A stretch of 64,000 bases of DNA from Chitinophaga agri. GTDB taxonomy: Bacteria; Bacteroidota; Bacteroidia; Chitinophagales; Chitinophagaceae. Of this stretch, positions 1 through 8,430 are shown piece by piece. Below the pieces are notes generated by a model. The model worked only from the letters and a program-made list of their open reading frames with translations. It was not told the origin of the DNA and did not search any database. The DNA lies in contig NZ_CP048113.1 in the NCBI RefSeq assembly GCF_010093065.1, forward strand, positions 1,860,001 through 1,924,000, read 5' to 3'. Both the position numbers and the translations under genes were made by a program. Numbering within the stretch: position 1 is the stretch's first letter; the number at the start of each line of letters is the position of its first letter.

Positions 1-1110
1 CACTACCTGGGCTTTCCCCTTGTACCCGGCTGCCCAGTTATACCTTACCGGCAAACCAAACTCATCGATCTCTCCGGTTGTTTCACCATAGAGACAAAAT
101 TCTCTCACAGCGCCTGAGCCTCTTCCCTGCATTTCTTCCTTGAGTCCTGCATGTGCTACTACCAGCTTGCCACCATCCAGTACGTAGTGACTGATCAGGC
201 CATCAAGGAACTGTTTCAGTTCACTGATAAAGCTGTCGTCCTCTCCTCCCAGCTGTTCTACAGTGGCTTTCAGTCCATGCGACAACTGTACGTTATTGCC
301 CCGCAGATATTTAAGCAGTTTCATGTCATGATTGCCGGGTACACATAATGCCTGATTGCTCTTTACCGCCCGCATTACCAGCTTAAATACCGACGGACTA
401 TCCGGTCCTCTGTCACAAAGATCGCCCAGGAAGACCAGCTTTCGGCCCGGTAGTACATCCACCGTATGCGTAGCTGCGTCCACTGTGTGCCCCAGCTTTG
501 TAAGCAGGCTACATAGTTCGGTATAACAACCATGGACATCTCCGATAATATCGAAAGGACCATGCTCAGCTTTGCGGACGTTCCACAAAGGCTCCCGCTC
601 TATGCCTGTTACAGCAGCAACCTGTTCCTCATTACGCATTTCAAAGATCTTTCTGAACCCTTCATCTTTCAGTCTGCCAAGCCCCCGGCGTAACAGACTG
701 ATATGACTCGTCACTACATGTGCAGGCAGGTTCCTATCCGTCCGCATTTCATTGCGTTCAATACATACTTTATCCGGCATATTCAATACGATCGCTACTG
801 GCAATGTGTGATACTCTCTGGCCAGTGCGACCAGTTTCTTTCTGTCTTCCGACCTTACATTGGTCGCATCTACTACTGTCAGCAATCCGCGCTTCAGTCT
901 TTTACCGACAATATAAAAAAGCAGGTCGAATGCATCATCTGATGCGTCCATCGTATTTTCACTATTACTCACCATCTCCCGGCAGCTGTCACTGCTGATC
1001 ACTTCACCTTTGCCAAACCATCGCCTGGCAAAAGTGCTTTTCCCTGACCCTGTGGCTCCCACTAGTACGATCAATGATAGCTCAGGCACCGTTATCTTCA
1101 TATTATCCAT
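1..1110 (-). CDS. pnkp: Polynucleotide kinase-phosphatase Pnkp of the bacterial RNA-repair system, 3' end cut by the window edge
   Basis: The reading frame is open from an ATG at 1110 down to base 1, giving 370 residues with no stop. It begins MDNMKITVPELSL and carries a P-loop GATGSGKST at residues 18-26, then VVDATN, as in the 5'-OH polynucleotide kinase domain. A metallophosphatase domain follows with the ordered motifs GDVHGCY, GDLCDRGPDS, PGNHDMKL and VAHAGL, which bind the two metals in the family. Known Pnkp proteins are about 850 residues and end in an adenylyltransferase (ligase) domain; that part lies beyond the window. The gene starts 27 bp after the hen1 stop codon on the same strand, so the two are probably co-transcribed. 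Pnkp heals and seals broken RNA, tRNA being the known type of substrate. A second in-frame ATG lies at 1101. Confidence 0.93.
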   Translation of the reverse strand, partial: MDNMKITVPELSLIVLVGATGSGKSTFARRWFGKGEVISSDSCREMVSNSENTMDASDDAFDLLFYIVGKRLKRGLLTVVDATNVRSEDRKKLVALAREYHTLPVAIVLNMPDKVCIERNEMRTDRNLPAHVVTSHISLLRRGLGRLKDEGFRKIFEMRNEEQVAAVTGIEREPLWNVRKAEHGPFDIIGDVHGCYTELCSLLTKLGHTVDAATHTVDVLPGRKLVFLGDLCDRGPDSPSVFKLVMRAVKSNQALCVPGNHDMKLLKYLRGNNVQLSHGLKATVEQLGGEDDSFISELKQFLDGLISHYVLDGGKLVVAHAGLKEEMQGRGSGAVREFCLYGETTGEIDEFGLPVRYNWAAGYKGKAQVV

Positions 1111-1137
1111 TTAGTCGCTTATACAAATATTGAGGTT

Positions 1138-2547
1138 TTAATTTTCTTCTGTGACAGCCGATTTTACGAAGACAGCCATCTGTGTAGGCGCGCCAACATG
1201 CTCCGCTTCTTCTCCAACAGGTTTGATAGTATACGTATACCCATATGTCGCACTTACTTTCTCACACCATTGGGCGAATTGTGCCCGTGTCCATTCAAAA
1301 CGGTGATCCCGGTGCCTCAGCAGTCCTTCGTCTTCTGTAAAAGTGACATTCCATTCCTTGTTAGGTGTAGTCACTATCAGCTTACCCGGTGCTGCATATC
1401 CGAAGACACATTTCTCCAGTGCACGCAGTCTGTCGGGATCGAGGTGTTCAATCACTTCTACCAGGGCTGCTGCATCAAAACCTTCTATCCGGCGGTCTCT
1501 GTATACCAGCGAACCCAGGATCATTTTCAGCCGCTTTTTCTGATTATCTGGCAACTGATCATATCGTAGTCTGCTATAGGCTATTTCCAGACTGCGGGAC
1601 GACACATCCATACCGGTAATATGCGTCAGTTGCGGGTATTGCAGCAGGAGCTTTAGCAGCTTCCCTTCTCCGCAACCCAGATCTACAACCGATTTAACGG
1701 GTGTACTTAACAGCTCTTCGCATACCTGCTGTAACCTGGATGCATGTAAGGTAGGCTTAGGCAGTTCCGGTTCACGGGCGATTTCCCCATTCAGGATCTC
1801 TTCCGGCAGATCATCCTTCATCAGCATTGTCATCGCATCATTCAGCAACGTGGACTTATGGCGGAGGTAACGCTTTGTGATCAGCTCACGCTCCGGATGT
1901 ATCTCCAGCCAGCCTTTCCCTTTTACCAGCAGTTTATCTACCTCTTCCCGGTTGATGAAGTAATGCTTGTCGTTATCCAGCACTGGCAGCAGAATATACA
2001 GATGGGACAATAATAGCTGCAATGTGATCGTATTTGTCAGGGTGACATTGAAGTAGTTGCTTTTGCCCCATCCGGGGAAGTTTGGATCCAGCGCATGCTG
2101 TTCTGCCGCAATCGTATAACCCAGCGGCGCAAATAACTTACGTAATACGACTTCACCACCGCTGACACGCAACACTGATATTTTCACTTCCAGTGGTAAT
2201 GGCAGATCCACCAGTTCCTGTTTATCCTTACACTTGCCATTCAGTGCAGAAGTATATGCTTTTGAAATCGCATTACTCATGATGGAAGAGGCAACGTATG
2301 GCCGGTCATTTACGTATTGTTCCAATGCAAAAGCATTGCCAGCGGGACCACCGTTGGGGCGTACCAGCCCAACAGGATCAATATCCAGTAACAATGCGCA
2401 GGTGCATTCCTGCTCATTTGCCACAGGATAAAATATATGTGCTTTCCCTTTCGCCAGTTCTATCTCCTGCACCTTCGCCGGATGCTTGTGCAGCAGGTAG
2501 CCCAGGTCCGTCGCGGGTGTATGTCTCGTTGTAATCGTTAGTAACAT
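1138..2547 (-). CDS. hen1: 3'-terminal RNA ribose 2'-O-methyltransferase Hen1
   Basis: This is a 469-residue protein, the usual length of bacterial Hen1. I chose the ATG at 2547, which gives MLLTITTRHTPATDLGYLLH, a typical family N terminus; a longer open frame reaches 2655 but its extra 36 residues look non-coding. Residues 1 to about 240 form the N-terminal domain that in studied systems contacts and activates the Pnkp ligase. The C-terminal half is a SAM methyltransferase: VVDLGCGEG (287-295), the Hen1 metal site EVIEH (364-368), TTPNKEWN (393-400) and RHRDHRFEW (411-419) with its metal-binding histidine. Hen1 methylates the 2'-OH of the 3' end at the break before ligation, so the repaired site resists repeat cleavage. 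It lies directly upstream of pnkp. Confidence 0.95.
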   Translation of the reverse strand: MLLTITTRHTPATDLGYLLHKHPAKVQEIELAKGKAHIFYPVANEQECTCALLLDIDPVGLVRPNGGPAGNAFALEQYVNDRPYVASSIMSNAISKAYTSALNGKCKDKQELVDLPLPLEVKISVLRVSGGEVVLRKLFAPLGYTIAAEQHALDPNFPGWGKSNYFNVTLTNTITLQLLLSHLYILLPVLDNDKHYFINREEVDKLLVKGKGWLEIHPERELITKRYLRHKSTLLNDAMTMLMKDDLPEEILNGEIAREPELPKPTLHASRLQQVCEELLSTPVKSVVDLGCGEGKLLKLLLQYPQLTHITGMDVSSRSLEIAYSRLRYDQLPDNQKKRLKMILGSLVYRDRRIEGFDAAALVEVIEHLDPDRLRALEKCVFGYAAPGKLIVTTPNKEWNVTFTEDEGLLRHRDHRFEWTRAQFAQWCEKVSATYGYTYTIKPVGEEAEHVGAPTQMAVFVKSAVTEEN

Positions 2548-2668
2548 CTTATTTATTATTGTCAGTGTAAAGATGTGGAGCATGTGCGTAGTCTTTTTGC
2601 GCAGGCCCTGATTATTTTCTAAAGACGTTCCACATGAACCACTATCAATTGACAATCAACACCTGTTT

Positions 2669-3037
2669 CTATCTGTGAAGTCCCTGATTCAGTTTCCAGA
2701 TCACAAAAAAACCTATCGCAGCCAGGATAAAATACACCCACCACCATTTGACCATATGTGGTGTCGTATCATCGTGTTCGTCATGATCGTGGTCATGCTC
2801 ATGTTCATCAGATTCCTCGTAATACATGAAGATCTCCCAGTAGTAGTTCTCTACTTCAGCTTCCGTCAGCGTTCTCTCGGTACCATCTTTTTGATAGCGG
2901 GTACCAACTAGTAACCCCAGCTCATTTTTCTCGATCAGTTCATCCAGCGCGCGCACCAGTTGCGCCCCTTCTTCATTGGAAAGCGGCCCGTTTTCCAGGT
3001 ATTTTTTCAGTTGTTCCCTGATTTCTTGTAATTCCAT
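2669..3037 (-). CDS. Small C-tail-anchored membrane protein with a His/Asp-rich linker
   Basis: The 122-residue product starts MELQEIREQLKKYLENG at the ATG at 3037; the open frame runs further to 3082 but that part is not family-like. Residues 1-90 are soluble, mostly helical and acidic. A short stretch rich in His, Asp and Glu (EHEHDHDHDEHDD) precedes one membrane segment, WWWVYFILAAIGFFVIW, and a short basic tail. The topology suggests a tail-anchored inner-membrane protein with the soluble part in the cytoplasm. The His/Asp run could bind a divalent metal, but this is only compositional. It is divergent from the AraC gene and about 120 bp upstream of hen1 on the same strand, so read-through into the RNA-repair genes is possible. 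I do not recognise a family. Confidence 0.7.
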   Translation of the reverse strand: MELQEIREQLKKYLENGPLSNEEGAQLVRALDELIEKNELGLLVGTRYQKDGTERTLTEAEVENYYWEIFMYYEESDEHEHDHDHDEHDDTTPHMVKWWWVYFILAAIGFFVIWKLNQGLHR

Positions 3038-3102
3038 ACGCCAATTTATAAAACATTCCGCACCAGCGGCTATTTCCTGCATGATAACTTGTCATCACAT
3101 TC

Positions 3103-3123
3103 CTATTGCCATATTGGAAATAG
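3103..3123. promoter_or_regulatory. Inverted repeat in the AraC divergent promoter, candidate operator
   Basis: CTATTGCCA-TAT-TGGAAATAG is an inverted repeat with one mismatch between 9-bp arms. It lies 33 bp upstream of the AraC ATG and between two divergent genes. A further half-site CTATTTCC occurs at 3070-3077 in the same region. Autoregulation by the AraC protein is an inference. Confidence 0.35.
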
Positions 3124-3155
3124 CAGGTACCTTTAAGCTGAAAACTCAACAGGAT

Positions 3156-3971
3156 ATGCAATTCAGACAAATACCCCCACCGGCATACCTGAAAGACTAT
3201 ATTCGGTATTTCTGGGTAATGGAAAGTCACGATACCAACGTTTCCGCCGCCACTTTCCGCACCATTGCGGACGGCAGTCCCGGACTTATTTTCCAGCACC
3301 CCGGGCAGGGCGTCCTGTTTCAGAATAACAAACAATTGCCCGGTACCATTCTCTACGGACAAGCCACCCGCCATGCCGAGCTCCGGATCAGTGGCAGTTT
3401 CAACACCATTGGCATCTTCTTTTATCCGCATGCACTCAAGACCATCTTTGGACTCAATGCCAATGAACTCACGGATAGTTGCCTGGATCTTGATCTGCTG
3501 TCGGGCGCTAAAGATTATCACCTGTCCGCCCAACTGACCGATCTCACTTCTTGCGGGGACAGAATAGATACAATCTGCTCCTTCCTGCTAGCACAGCTTA
3601 CCCGGCATGACCAATATGCTGACAAGGCTATGTACCATGCACTGGAACGCATCAGAGAGGCCAACGGCAATATCTCAGTGAAAATACTACGGGAGGAATT
3701 ACAGTTGTCCGAGAGAAGCTTTGAACGAAAGTTCAAGCAACATGTAGGCGTAACACCGAAACTCTTCGCAAGGATCGCACAGTTCCAGGCTAGCATGCAA
3801 CTACTCCGCCAGCGCGATTATAATAAGCTGTCCGATATTGCTTTTGAAAATGACTATGCGGATCAGTCCCACTTCATACGCGCCTTTAAAGAATTTGCCG
3901 GCACGTCTCCCTTCCAGTTCAGAAAACAATCCGAAGAACTGATAGACAACTTGTCTATTATCACAAAATAG
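3156..3971 (+). CDS. AraC-family transcriptional regulator with a DUF6597-like N terminus
   Basis: The 271-residue protein starts MQFRQIPPPAYLKDYIRYFW; the ATG at 3156 is chosen because this is the usual start of the family, although the frame is open from 2976. Residues 1 to about 160 resemble the DUF6597 sensor-like region found in many Bacteroidota AraC proteins. The C-terminal 100 residues carry two helix-turn-helix motifs (VKILREELQLSERSFERKF and LSDIAFENDYADQSHFIRAFK) and the family ending with GTSPFQFR. It lies directly upstream of an oxidoreductase remnant and then an intact NADP-dependent oxidoreductase; such regulators often control a neighbouring redox gene. The inducer is unknown. 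Confidence 0.9.
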   Translation: MQFRQIPPPAYLKDYIRYFWVMESHDTNVSAATFRTIADGSPGLIFQHPGQGVLFQNNKQLPGTILYGQATRHAELRISGSFNTIGIFFYPHALKTIFGLNANELTDSCLDLDLLSGAKDYHLSAQLTDLTSCGDRIDTICSFLLAQLTRHDQYADKAMYHALERIREANGNISVKILREELQLSERSFERKFKQHVGVTPKLFARIAQFQASMQLLRQRDYNKLSDIAFENDYADQSHFIRAFKEFAGTSPFQFRKQSEELIDNLSIITK

Positions 3972-3972
3972 G

Positions 3973-4155
3973 CAATGCATTGCCCGGCCAGGTAGTCTTA
4001 CAGATGGCCTGTTGACTGGCATCTACAAAAAAGAATCTCCGGCTACAGAGAAAAAACTAAAAATGAAGATCTCGCGGGCAGATGTGGCGGGCTTTATGTT
4101 GCATCAGCTCACGGATAATACGTATCTGCATAATACGGCAGGATTGTCTTACTAA
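3973..4155 (+). pseudogene. C-terminal remnant of an NmrA/SDR-type NAD(P)-binding oxidoreductase
   Basis: Immediately after the AraC stop, one open frame of about 60 codons runs to a TAA at 4153-4155. It contains RPGSLTDGLLTG near 3985, KISRADVAGFML from 4066 and TYLHNTAGLSY at the end. These segments match, in order, the last third of NAD(P)H-binding sugar-epimerase-like oxidoreductases (RPG-LTDG, ISRADVA-FML, TYL-k-ISY). No Rossmann GxxGxxG part and no plausible start precede it, since the AraC gene fills that space. I read this as the tail of a deleted gene. Expression as a 30-residue peptide from the ATG at 4063 is possible but unlikely to be functional. Confidence 0.72.
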
Positions 4156-4238
4156 CTTACTCCAATGCTTCTGCCTGCCTTACGTGGCATAGTTTTTCGT
4201 GCCAATACGCTGGAATCGACGTTTGTAAAACACATAAA

Positions 4239-5177
4239 ATGCAGGATATGAAAGCAATTGAAATACATTCATTCGGCGGGCCGGAAGTATTGCAGGTTGA
4301 AGAAGTACCAATCCCTGACATCAGGACGGATGAAGTCCTGGTGAGGGTGTATGCAACGAGCGTAAATCCGGTGGACTGGAAAATCAGAGAAGGACATATG
4401 GGTGACCGCAATCTGCCTTTCGTGCCGGGCTGGGACCTGTCTGGTGTGGTAGAAGAAACCGGCATAGATGTCAAAGACTTTAAAAAAGGAGATGAAGTGT
4501 ACACCCGGCCTGACGTTAAACGTGATGGTACCTACGCAGAGTATATCTGTGTAAAAGCAAGCGAACTGGCCCGTAAGCCGGACTCCATTGATCATGTGAA
4601 TGCGGCCGCTATTCCGTTGGCAGGACTGACCGCCTGGCAATGCCTCTTTACCCATGGACATCTGGAATCCGGACAGAAAGTACTGATACATGGCGCTTCG
4701 GGTGGTGTAGGCACCTTTGCCGTGCAGTTTGCCAAGTGGAAAGGCGCGTATGTGATGGCGACTGCATCTGAAAAGAACCATGCTTTTCTGAAAGAGCTGG
4801 GCGCAGATGAAGTGATCGACTATCATCAGCCAGGTTATGAAGACACGATCAGCAGTGTCAATCTGGTCATCGATACCATCGGTGGCGAAACACAGCAGCA
4901 TTCCTTACGTTATATCATGCCCGGCGGCACACTGGTGACTACCCTGAAACCGGAGAACCATGCAGTGTTCGAAGAAAAAGGAATACGACTTACCGGAATG
5001 ATGACGACCACTGATACAGACGACCTGGCGGCTATCGCGAAACTGGTAGATGAAGGGAAAGTGAAACCGGTGATTGCAGCAGTGCTACCACTTGAAGAGG
5101 CGGAAAAAGCACAGCGCATCAATGAGGAAGGCCATGTAAGAGGGAAGATTGTATTGAAGGTAACACCACACCATTAA
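4239..5177 (+). CDS. NADP-dependent medium-chain (quinone-type) oxidoreductase
   Basis: The 312-residue protein starts MQDMKAIEIHSFGGPEVL; a start at the second ATG (4248) is equally possible. It has the GroES-like N-terminal fold with ATSVNPVDWKIREG near residue 50, and a Rossmann domain with the nucleotide loop HGASGGVGTFAVQFAK near residue 150. The catalytic and structural zinc ligands of alcohol dehydrogenases are absent, which places it with quinone oxidoreductase/QOR-like enzymes that reduce activated double bonds or quinones with NADPH in the cytoplasm. Length fits the family. It follows the AraC gene and the oxidoreductase remnant on the same strand and converges with pepE with an 8-bp gap. 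Confidence 0.9.
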   Translation: MQDMKAIEIHSFGGPEVLQVEEVPIPDIRTDEVLVRVYATSVNPVDWKIREGHMGDRNLPFVPGWDLSGVVEETGIDVKDFKKGDEVYTRPDVKRDGTYAEYICVKASELARKPDSIDHVNAAAIPLAGLTAWQCLFTHGHLESGQKVLIHGASGGVGTFAVQFAKWKGAYVMATASEKNHAFLKELGADEVIDYHQPGYEDTISSVNLVIDTIGGETQQHSLRYIMPGGTLVTTLKPENHAVFEEKGIRLTGMMTTTDTDDLAAIAKLVDEGKVKPVIAAVLPLEEAEKAQRINEEGHVRGKIVLKVTPHH

Positions 5178-5185
5178 ACTATTTT

Positions 5186-5887
5186 CTACAATACAATCTC
5201 TTTACCTACCTCCAGCTCATACGCCTCTTTATCTTTCTCAAAGATCCTTGCGGACAAAGCTCCTTCCAGCGTGATCCGTTTATCTTTTATCCTGATCCAG
5301 CTGCCTTCTCTTAATCCTAATACCGGCAGATCCTGCTGTACCTGAAACTCCCTGATACGCGTCTCTCTCGTTTCCCCCATATGTGGCAGATCGGGGATCG
5401 GATCCAGGTAATGCGGATTGAGATTGAACGGGATAAGCCCCATCGTCTGGAAACTAGGTGGATATACGATCGGCATATCATTTGTCGTCTGCATATTCAC
5501 ACCCCCGATGTTACTACCTGCACTGGTGCCCATATATGGTTTGCCCTTCTCCACTTCTGTACGTAATACATCCATCAGTCCCAGATCGTGCAATTGTTTC
5601 ACCAGCAGGAAGGTATTACCTCCGCCCGTAAAAAAAGCCTGTCCGTTCCTGATCGCATCCGCTGGCTGTGTGAATGTATGCAAGCCGCGTAGCGTAAAAC
5701 CGGCTGCTGCAAAAACACCAGCTGCCTTTTCGGTATATGCATCATGAGAAATACCACCCGGACGGGCGTAAGGAATAAAGATCACTTCCGTAACACCGGC
5801 AAACAACTCCTTCATCACTGGTAGCAGGTAAGAAAGGTACGACTCTCCATGTAATGTAGAAGTACTGGCTAAAAGGACATTTTTCAT
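5186..5887 (-). CDS. pepE: Peptidase E (alpha-aspartyl dipeptidase, family S51)
   Basis: The 233-residue product starts MKNVLLASTSTLHGESYL at the ATG at 5887, which matches the family; the frame is open to 5944. It shows FIPYARPGG near residue 40, FFTGGGNTFLL near residue 90, the nucleophile elbow GTSAGSNIGG and the conserved NLNPHYLDP segment with the catalytic-region histidine. Family S51 enzymes cleave dipeptides with an N-terminal aspartate in the cytoplasm. The gene is monocistronic as far as can be seen, convergent with the oxidoreductase. Confidence 0.92.
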   Translation of the reverse strand: MKNVLLASTSTLHGESYLSYLLPVMKELFAGVTEVIFIPYARPGGISHDAYTEKAAGVFAAAGFTLRGLHTFTQPADAIRNGQAFFTGGGNTFLLVKQLHDLGLMDVLRTEVEKGKPYMGTSAGSNIGGVNMQTTNDMPIVYPPSFQTMGLIPFNLNPHYLDPIPDLPHMGETRETRIREFQVQQDLPVLGLREGSWIRIKDKRITLEGALSARIFEKDKEAYELEVGKEIVL

Positions 5888-5947
5888 AGGATGCAAGATA
5901 AAGAGATAACGGGAATTTAGGGACAGGTAAGAATTCAAATACACTAG

Positions 5948-6508
5948 TCAGGGTAAAATTAAATCGAACGAACTTATTTCTGAAAAAAGTCGTGGTTGAT
6001 TACCTGGATGTAGTTTGCCTTTTATCCTTAAATATGAATCAGCAGTCATGTGGGAAATATCGGCCATCTTGTAGTGTTCTGCATTTAATATAATGCGGGC
6101 GCGGATAACCTCACTATCTTTATATAAATTCAAAACAACCTCGCCAGATCTTTTGTTATCACTCCCCATATCCCCGGCGAGATGCTCAACCGTGGCCATA
6201 AAAACATCCTCTAATTCTTGTTGCTCAGAGCTCTTCAATTCCCTTCCAACATCGTCAATTCGGGAAAAATAGTCTTTCTGTATCTTTATTTGATGTTGAA
6301 CTGCAAAACCTGAAGGCAAACCAACTGATGCTGCCCATTTAAAGTCTACATATAAATCAAAATCGTCGTGCTCCTCCTTGAAATTTGTTATAGCCTTACA
6401 CAGGTTAGACGAAATTTGAGGATTGCGCTCACTTTTAATTTTATCTATTAATTTATCTGATGTATCCGTTTGAATAGCAGACACCAGTTTATTTAATCCA
6501 CGATACAA
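5948..6508 (-). CDS. Uncharacterised protein, probably frameshifted near its 5' end
   Basis: The visible frame has no ATG near its beginning: the earliest usable codon is a TTG at 6508 (residues LYRGLNKLVSAIQ), and a stop lies only 15 bp further upstream at 6521-6523. In a second frame, bases 6588 to about 6523 read LYTKQYKIRTFENAGIIGG then IKIEIK, which would join smoothly to DVPALYRGLNKL if one base were added near 6520. This suggests a one-base deletion (real or an assembly error). The remaining 186 residues are soluble and mixed alpha/beta, with no family I recognise. The gene looks more AT-rich than its neighbours, which may indicate recent acquisition. It lies downstream of the BamA-like gene on the same strand. 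Confidence 0.5.
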   Translation of the reverse strand: MYRGLNKLVSAIQTDTSDKLIDKIKSERNPQISSNLCKAITNFKEEHDDFDLYVDFKWAASVGLPSGFAVQHQIKIQKDYFSRIDDVGRELKSSEQQELEDVFMATVEHLAGDMGSDNKRSGEVVLNLYKDSEVIRARIILNAEHYKMADISHMTADSYLRIKGKLHPGNQPRLFSEISSFDLILP

Positions 6509-6599
6509 AGCAGGAACGTCTTAATCTCTATCTTTATTCCGCCAATAATGCCGGCGTTCTCAAACGTTCTAATTTTATATTGTTTTGTGTAGAGTTACG

Positions 6600-7820
6600 T
6601 TAAAACGCCTCTCCCAGGTTAATACTAAACCTGCTACCATACCTGCTGAAGCCATAATCCAAGGCAATATTCGTATTGGATTTCTTGTTGAATTTGAGAC
6701 GCAGACCGCCGCCTGCTGCAGGATGGAAAGGGGTAAACTTATACCCATCCGGATGGGTGACCGTATTCATATTGGCAAACACCACAAACCCCAGCAGGCC
6801 ATTCTTCGTAATATCCCTGCGGTATTCCGCTTCCAGGTCTATCAGCCCTTTCCCGCGGAACCGGTTCTGCTCCATCCCTCTGCCACTGCGAAAGGCAGGG
6901 TCCCAACCAATACTGGGTAAATCCAGGTAGGGCGTCTTACTGTTCAGTGACGTCCAGTAGAACCCCCAGAAGGCAAGCACGTTCTGTTCCCTGGCATTAC
7001 CCAGGTGAATATATTTCCGGTAATCCAGGTACAGTGACTGCCAGGACGCGCTACTCCCAAGGAACTGAGGATTGACCCTGAAAACGGCGTTAAAGTAATG
7101 TCCTGACTGTGGATTGATAGAGTTCTGACGGGAATCTTTCAACAGGTTCAGGGAAACGCCGGAAGAAACCGTCTGCCGGCCGTCAGTACCATATTTGTAG
7201 CCTACAAATTTGGGTAACTGTACACTGTCATTGGAACGGATCCCGATATTGGAATGCCAGTCCAGGTGATAACCAACCCCTACCAGCCACTCTTTGGTAA
7301 CTCTCCGGTAAAACGTCTCGTATATCCGCAGGTAATTGTTGCCCAGCAACTGCTTCTCCTCCTCCGGTACGCCATTCCCGACTCCCCAGGTATACTGCGG
7401 ATTGATAATAAACCGGATATCTCCAGACATATTATAGTTATTATCCAGCATCCAGATGTTAGACCTTAACGCAAACGAAAAGCGCCCTTTGAAAGAAAAG
7501 GACGGGGAAAACGAAACGTTAGACAGGTTAGTCGTACGTCGTGGTCCCAGGTAAAAGGCGGCGTTCGTAGAGGTGATCAATGCCACGCCACCACCCGGTA
7601 TATTGGAAGGGGCAGGCAACAACGAATAGTATATCCTGCGTTTTCCTTTTTTAGGCGGTTTGGCCTTGTATTTTACCACGCTCTTAAAAACGTCTATCAC
7701 ATCCTTGTGCGGCACAGTATCTTCGTCCGGCTCGTCATCCCACGGGCGGGGCTTATGCTGTGCAGCTACCCAGCACGGCAGGGCTAAAAACAATAAAATT
7801 ATCAGTGCGAGCTTATTCAT
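6600..7820 (-). CDS. BamA/TamA-family outer-membrane barrel protein without POTRA domains
   Basis: The 406-residue protein has a cleavable signal peptide (MNKLALIILLFLALPCWVAAQ). A charged linker follows, then about 330 residues of alternating beta-strand pattern, with the Omp85-like segment SGVSLNLLKDSRQNSINPQSGHY in the middle and a C-terminal strand ending GSRFSINLGEAF, the aromatic-terminal signal for outer-membrane insertion. The family usually has N-terminal POTRA domains when it inserts other proteins; here only a short pre-barrel region exists, so a transport or structural role is more likely than an assembly role. A paralogue of similar length is at 41306-42445. Confidence 0.82.
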   Translation of the reverse strand: MNKLALIILLFLALPCWVAAQHKPRPWDDEPDEDTVPHKDVIDVFKSVVKYKAKPPKKGKRRIYYSLLPAPSNIPGGGVALITSTNAAFYLGPRRTTNLSNVSFSPSFSFKGRFSFALRSNIWMLDNNYNMSGDIRFIINPQYTWGVGNGVPEEEKQLLGNNYLRIYETFYRRVTKEWLVGVGYHLDWHSNIGIRSNDSVQLPKFVGYKYGTDGRQTVSSGVSLNLLKDSRQNSINPQSGHYFNAVFRVNPQFLGSSASWQSLYLDYRKYIHLGNAREQNVLAFWGFYWTSLNSKTPYLDLPSIGWDPAFRSGRGMEQNRFRGKGLIDLEAEYRRDITKNGLLGFVVFANMNTVTHPDGYKFTPFHPAAGGGLRLKFNKKSNTNIALDYGFSRYGSRFSINLGEAF

Positions 7821-7927
7821 CAGGTTTCAGCGATCTGTTTCTAACAGCATACCTGTATAAGCGTCTAAATATTGTGCCAGTGGAAGAACCGCCACACCCG
7901 GAACTTACGCCACCGCTGCCCCGATTT

Positions 7928-8362
7928 TCACTTTCGCGACGTCAAAAGCGCCACCAGTCCGGCGCTGGCCATTATAACGCCCGCCAGGAAAGGAAATCCC
8001 GCCCCAACCAGGTCTTCCATTGAACTGGAAAAAAGGAAAGGTAAACAAAACAGCATACCGAAAGAACCCGCCGCAATGGCGGTATACACCCCGAAACGGG
8101 TCTCTGTACGTATATCCAATAGCTCCTGTCTTTGCGGTGTATAACTGAATACGACTTCCCATAAAGTGCTGGTACAGCACATCGCATATTCTTCTATTGT
8201 CCAGGTGCTGATCGGCTTCACCTGACGACCATTCTGGAAATCTTTGTAAAAAGTACGCCACAGATCGGGTAACAACAGCGCCCCGAAAACGACAATGGCC
8301 AATACGTACTCATGAAACGATTTACGGATGATCCATCCTGCGGCTGTTTGTAAAATATTCAC
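7928..8362 (-). CDS. Uncharacterised membrane protein, three predicted membrane segments
   Basis: The 144-residue product starts MNILQTAAGWIIRKSFHEY. Hydrophobic segments are VLAIVVFGALLLP near residue 25, AIAAGSFGMLFCLPFLF near residue 97 and FLAGVIMASAGLVALL at the end, with a soluble loop of about 60 residues between the first and second. Overlapping open frames on the same strand exist, but this one has the regular hydrophobic pattern and a sensible start. It is divergent from the esterase gene. No family was recognised and no function can be given. Confidence 0.65.
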   Translation of the reverse strand: MNILQTAAGWIIRKSFHEYVLAIVVFGALLLPDLWRTFYKDFQNGRQVKPISTWTIEEYAMCCTSTLWEVVFSYTPQRQELLDIRTETRFGVYTAIAAGSFGMLFCLPFLFSSSMEDLVGAGFPFLAGVIMASAGLVALLTSRK

Positions 8363-8430
8363 AGCTAACTGCCACTGTTTGCTGTAAATAAACTAAAAAC
8401 CTCATATATTAGTACGACCTTGTGATTTCT

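Noticed and set aside
7905..8261. Alternative 118-codon frame overlapping the small membrane protein gene
   Set aside because: It has no regular hydrophobic pattern and no family match, unlike the frame 7928-8362.
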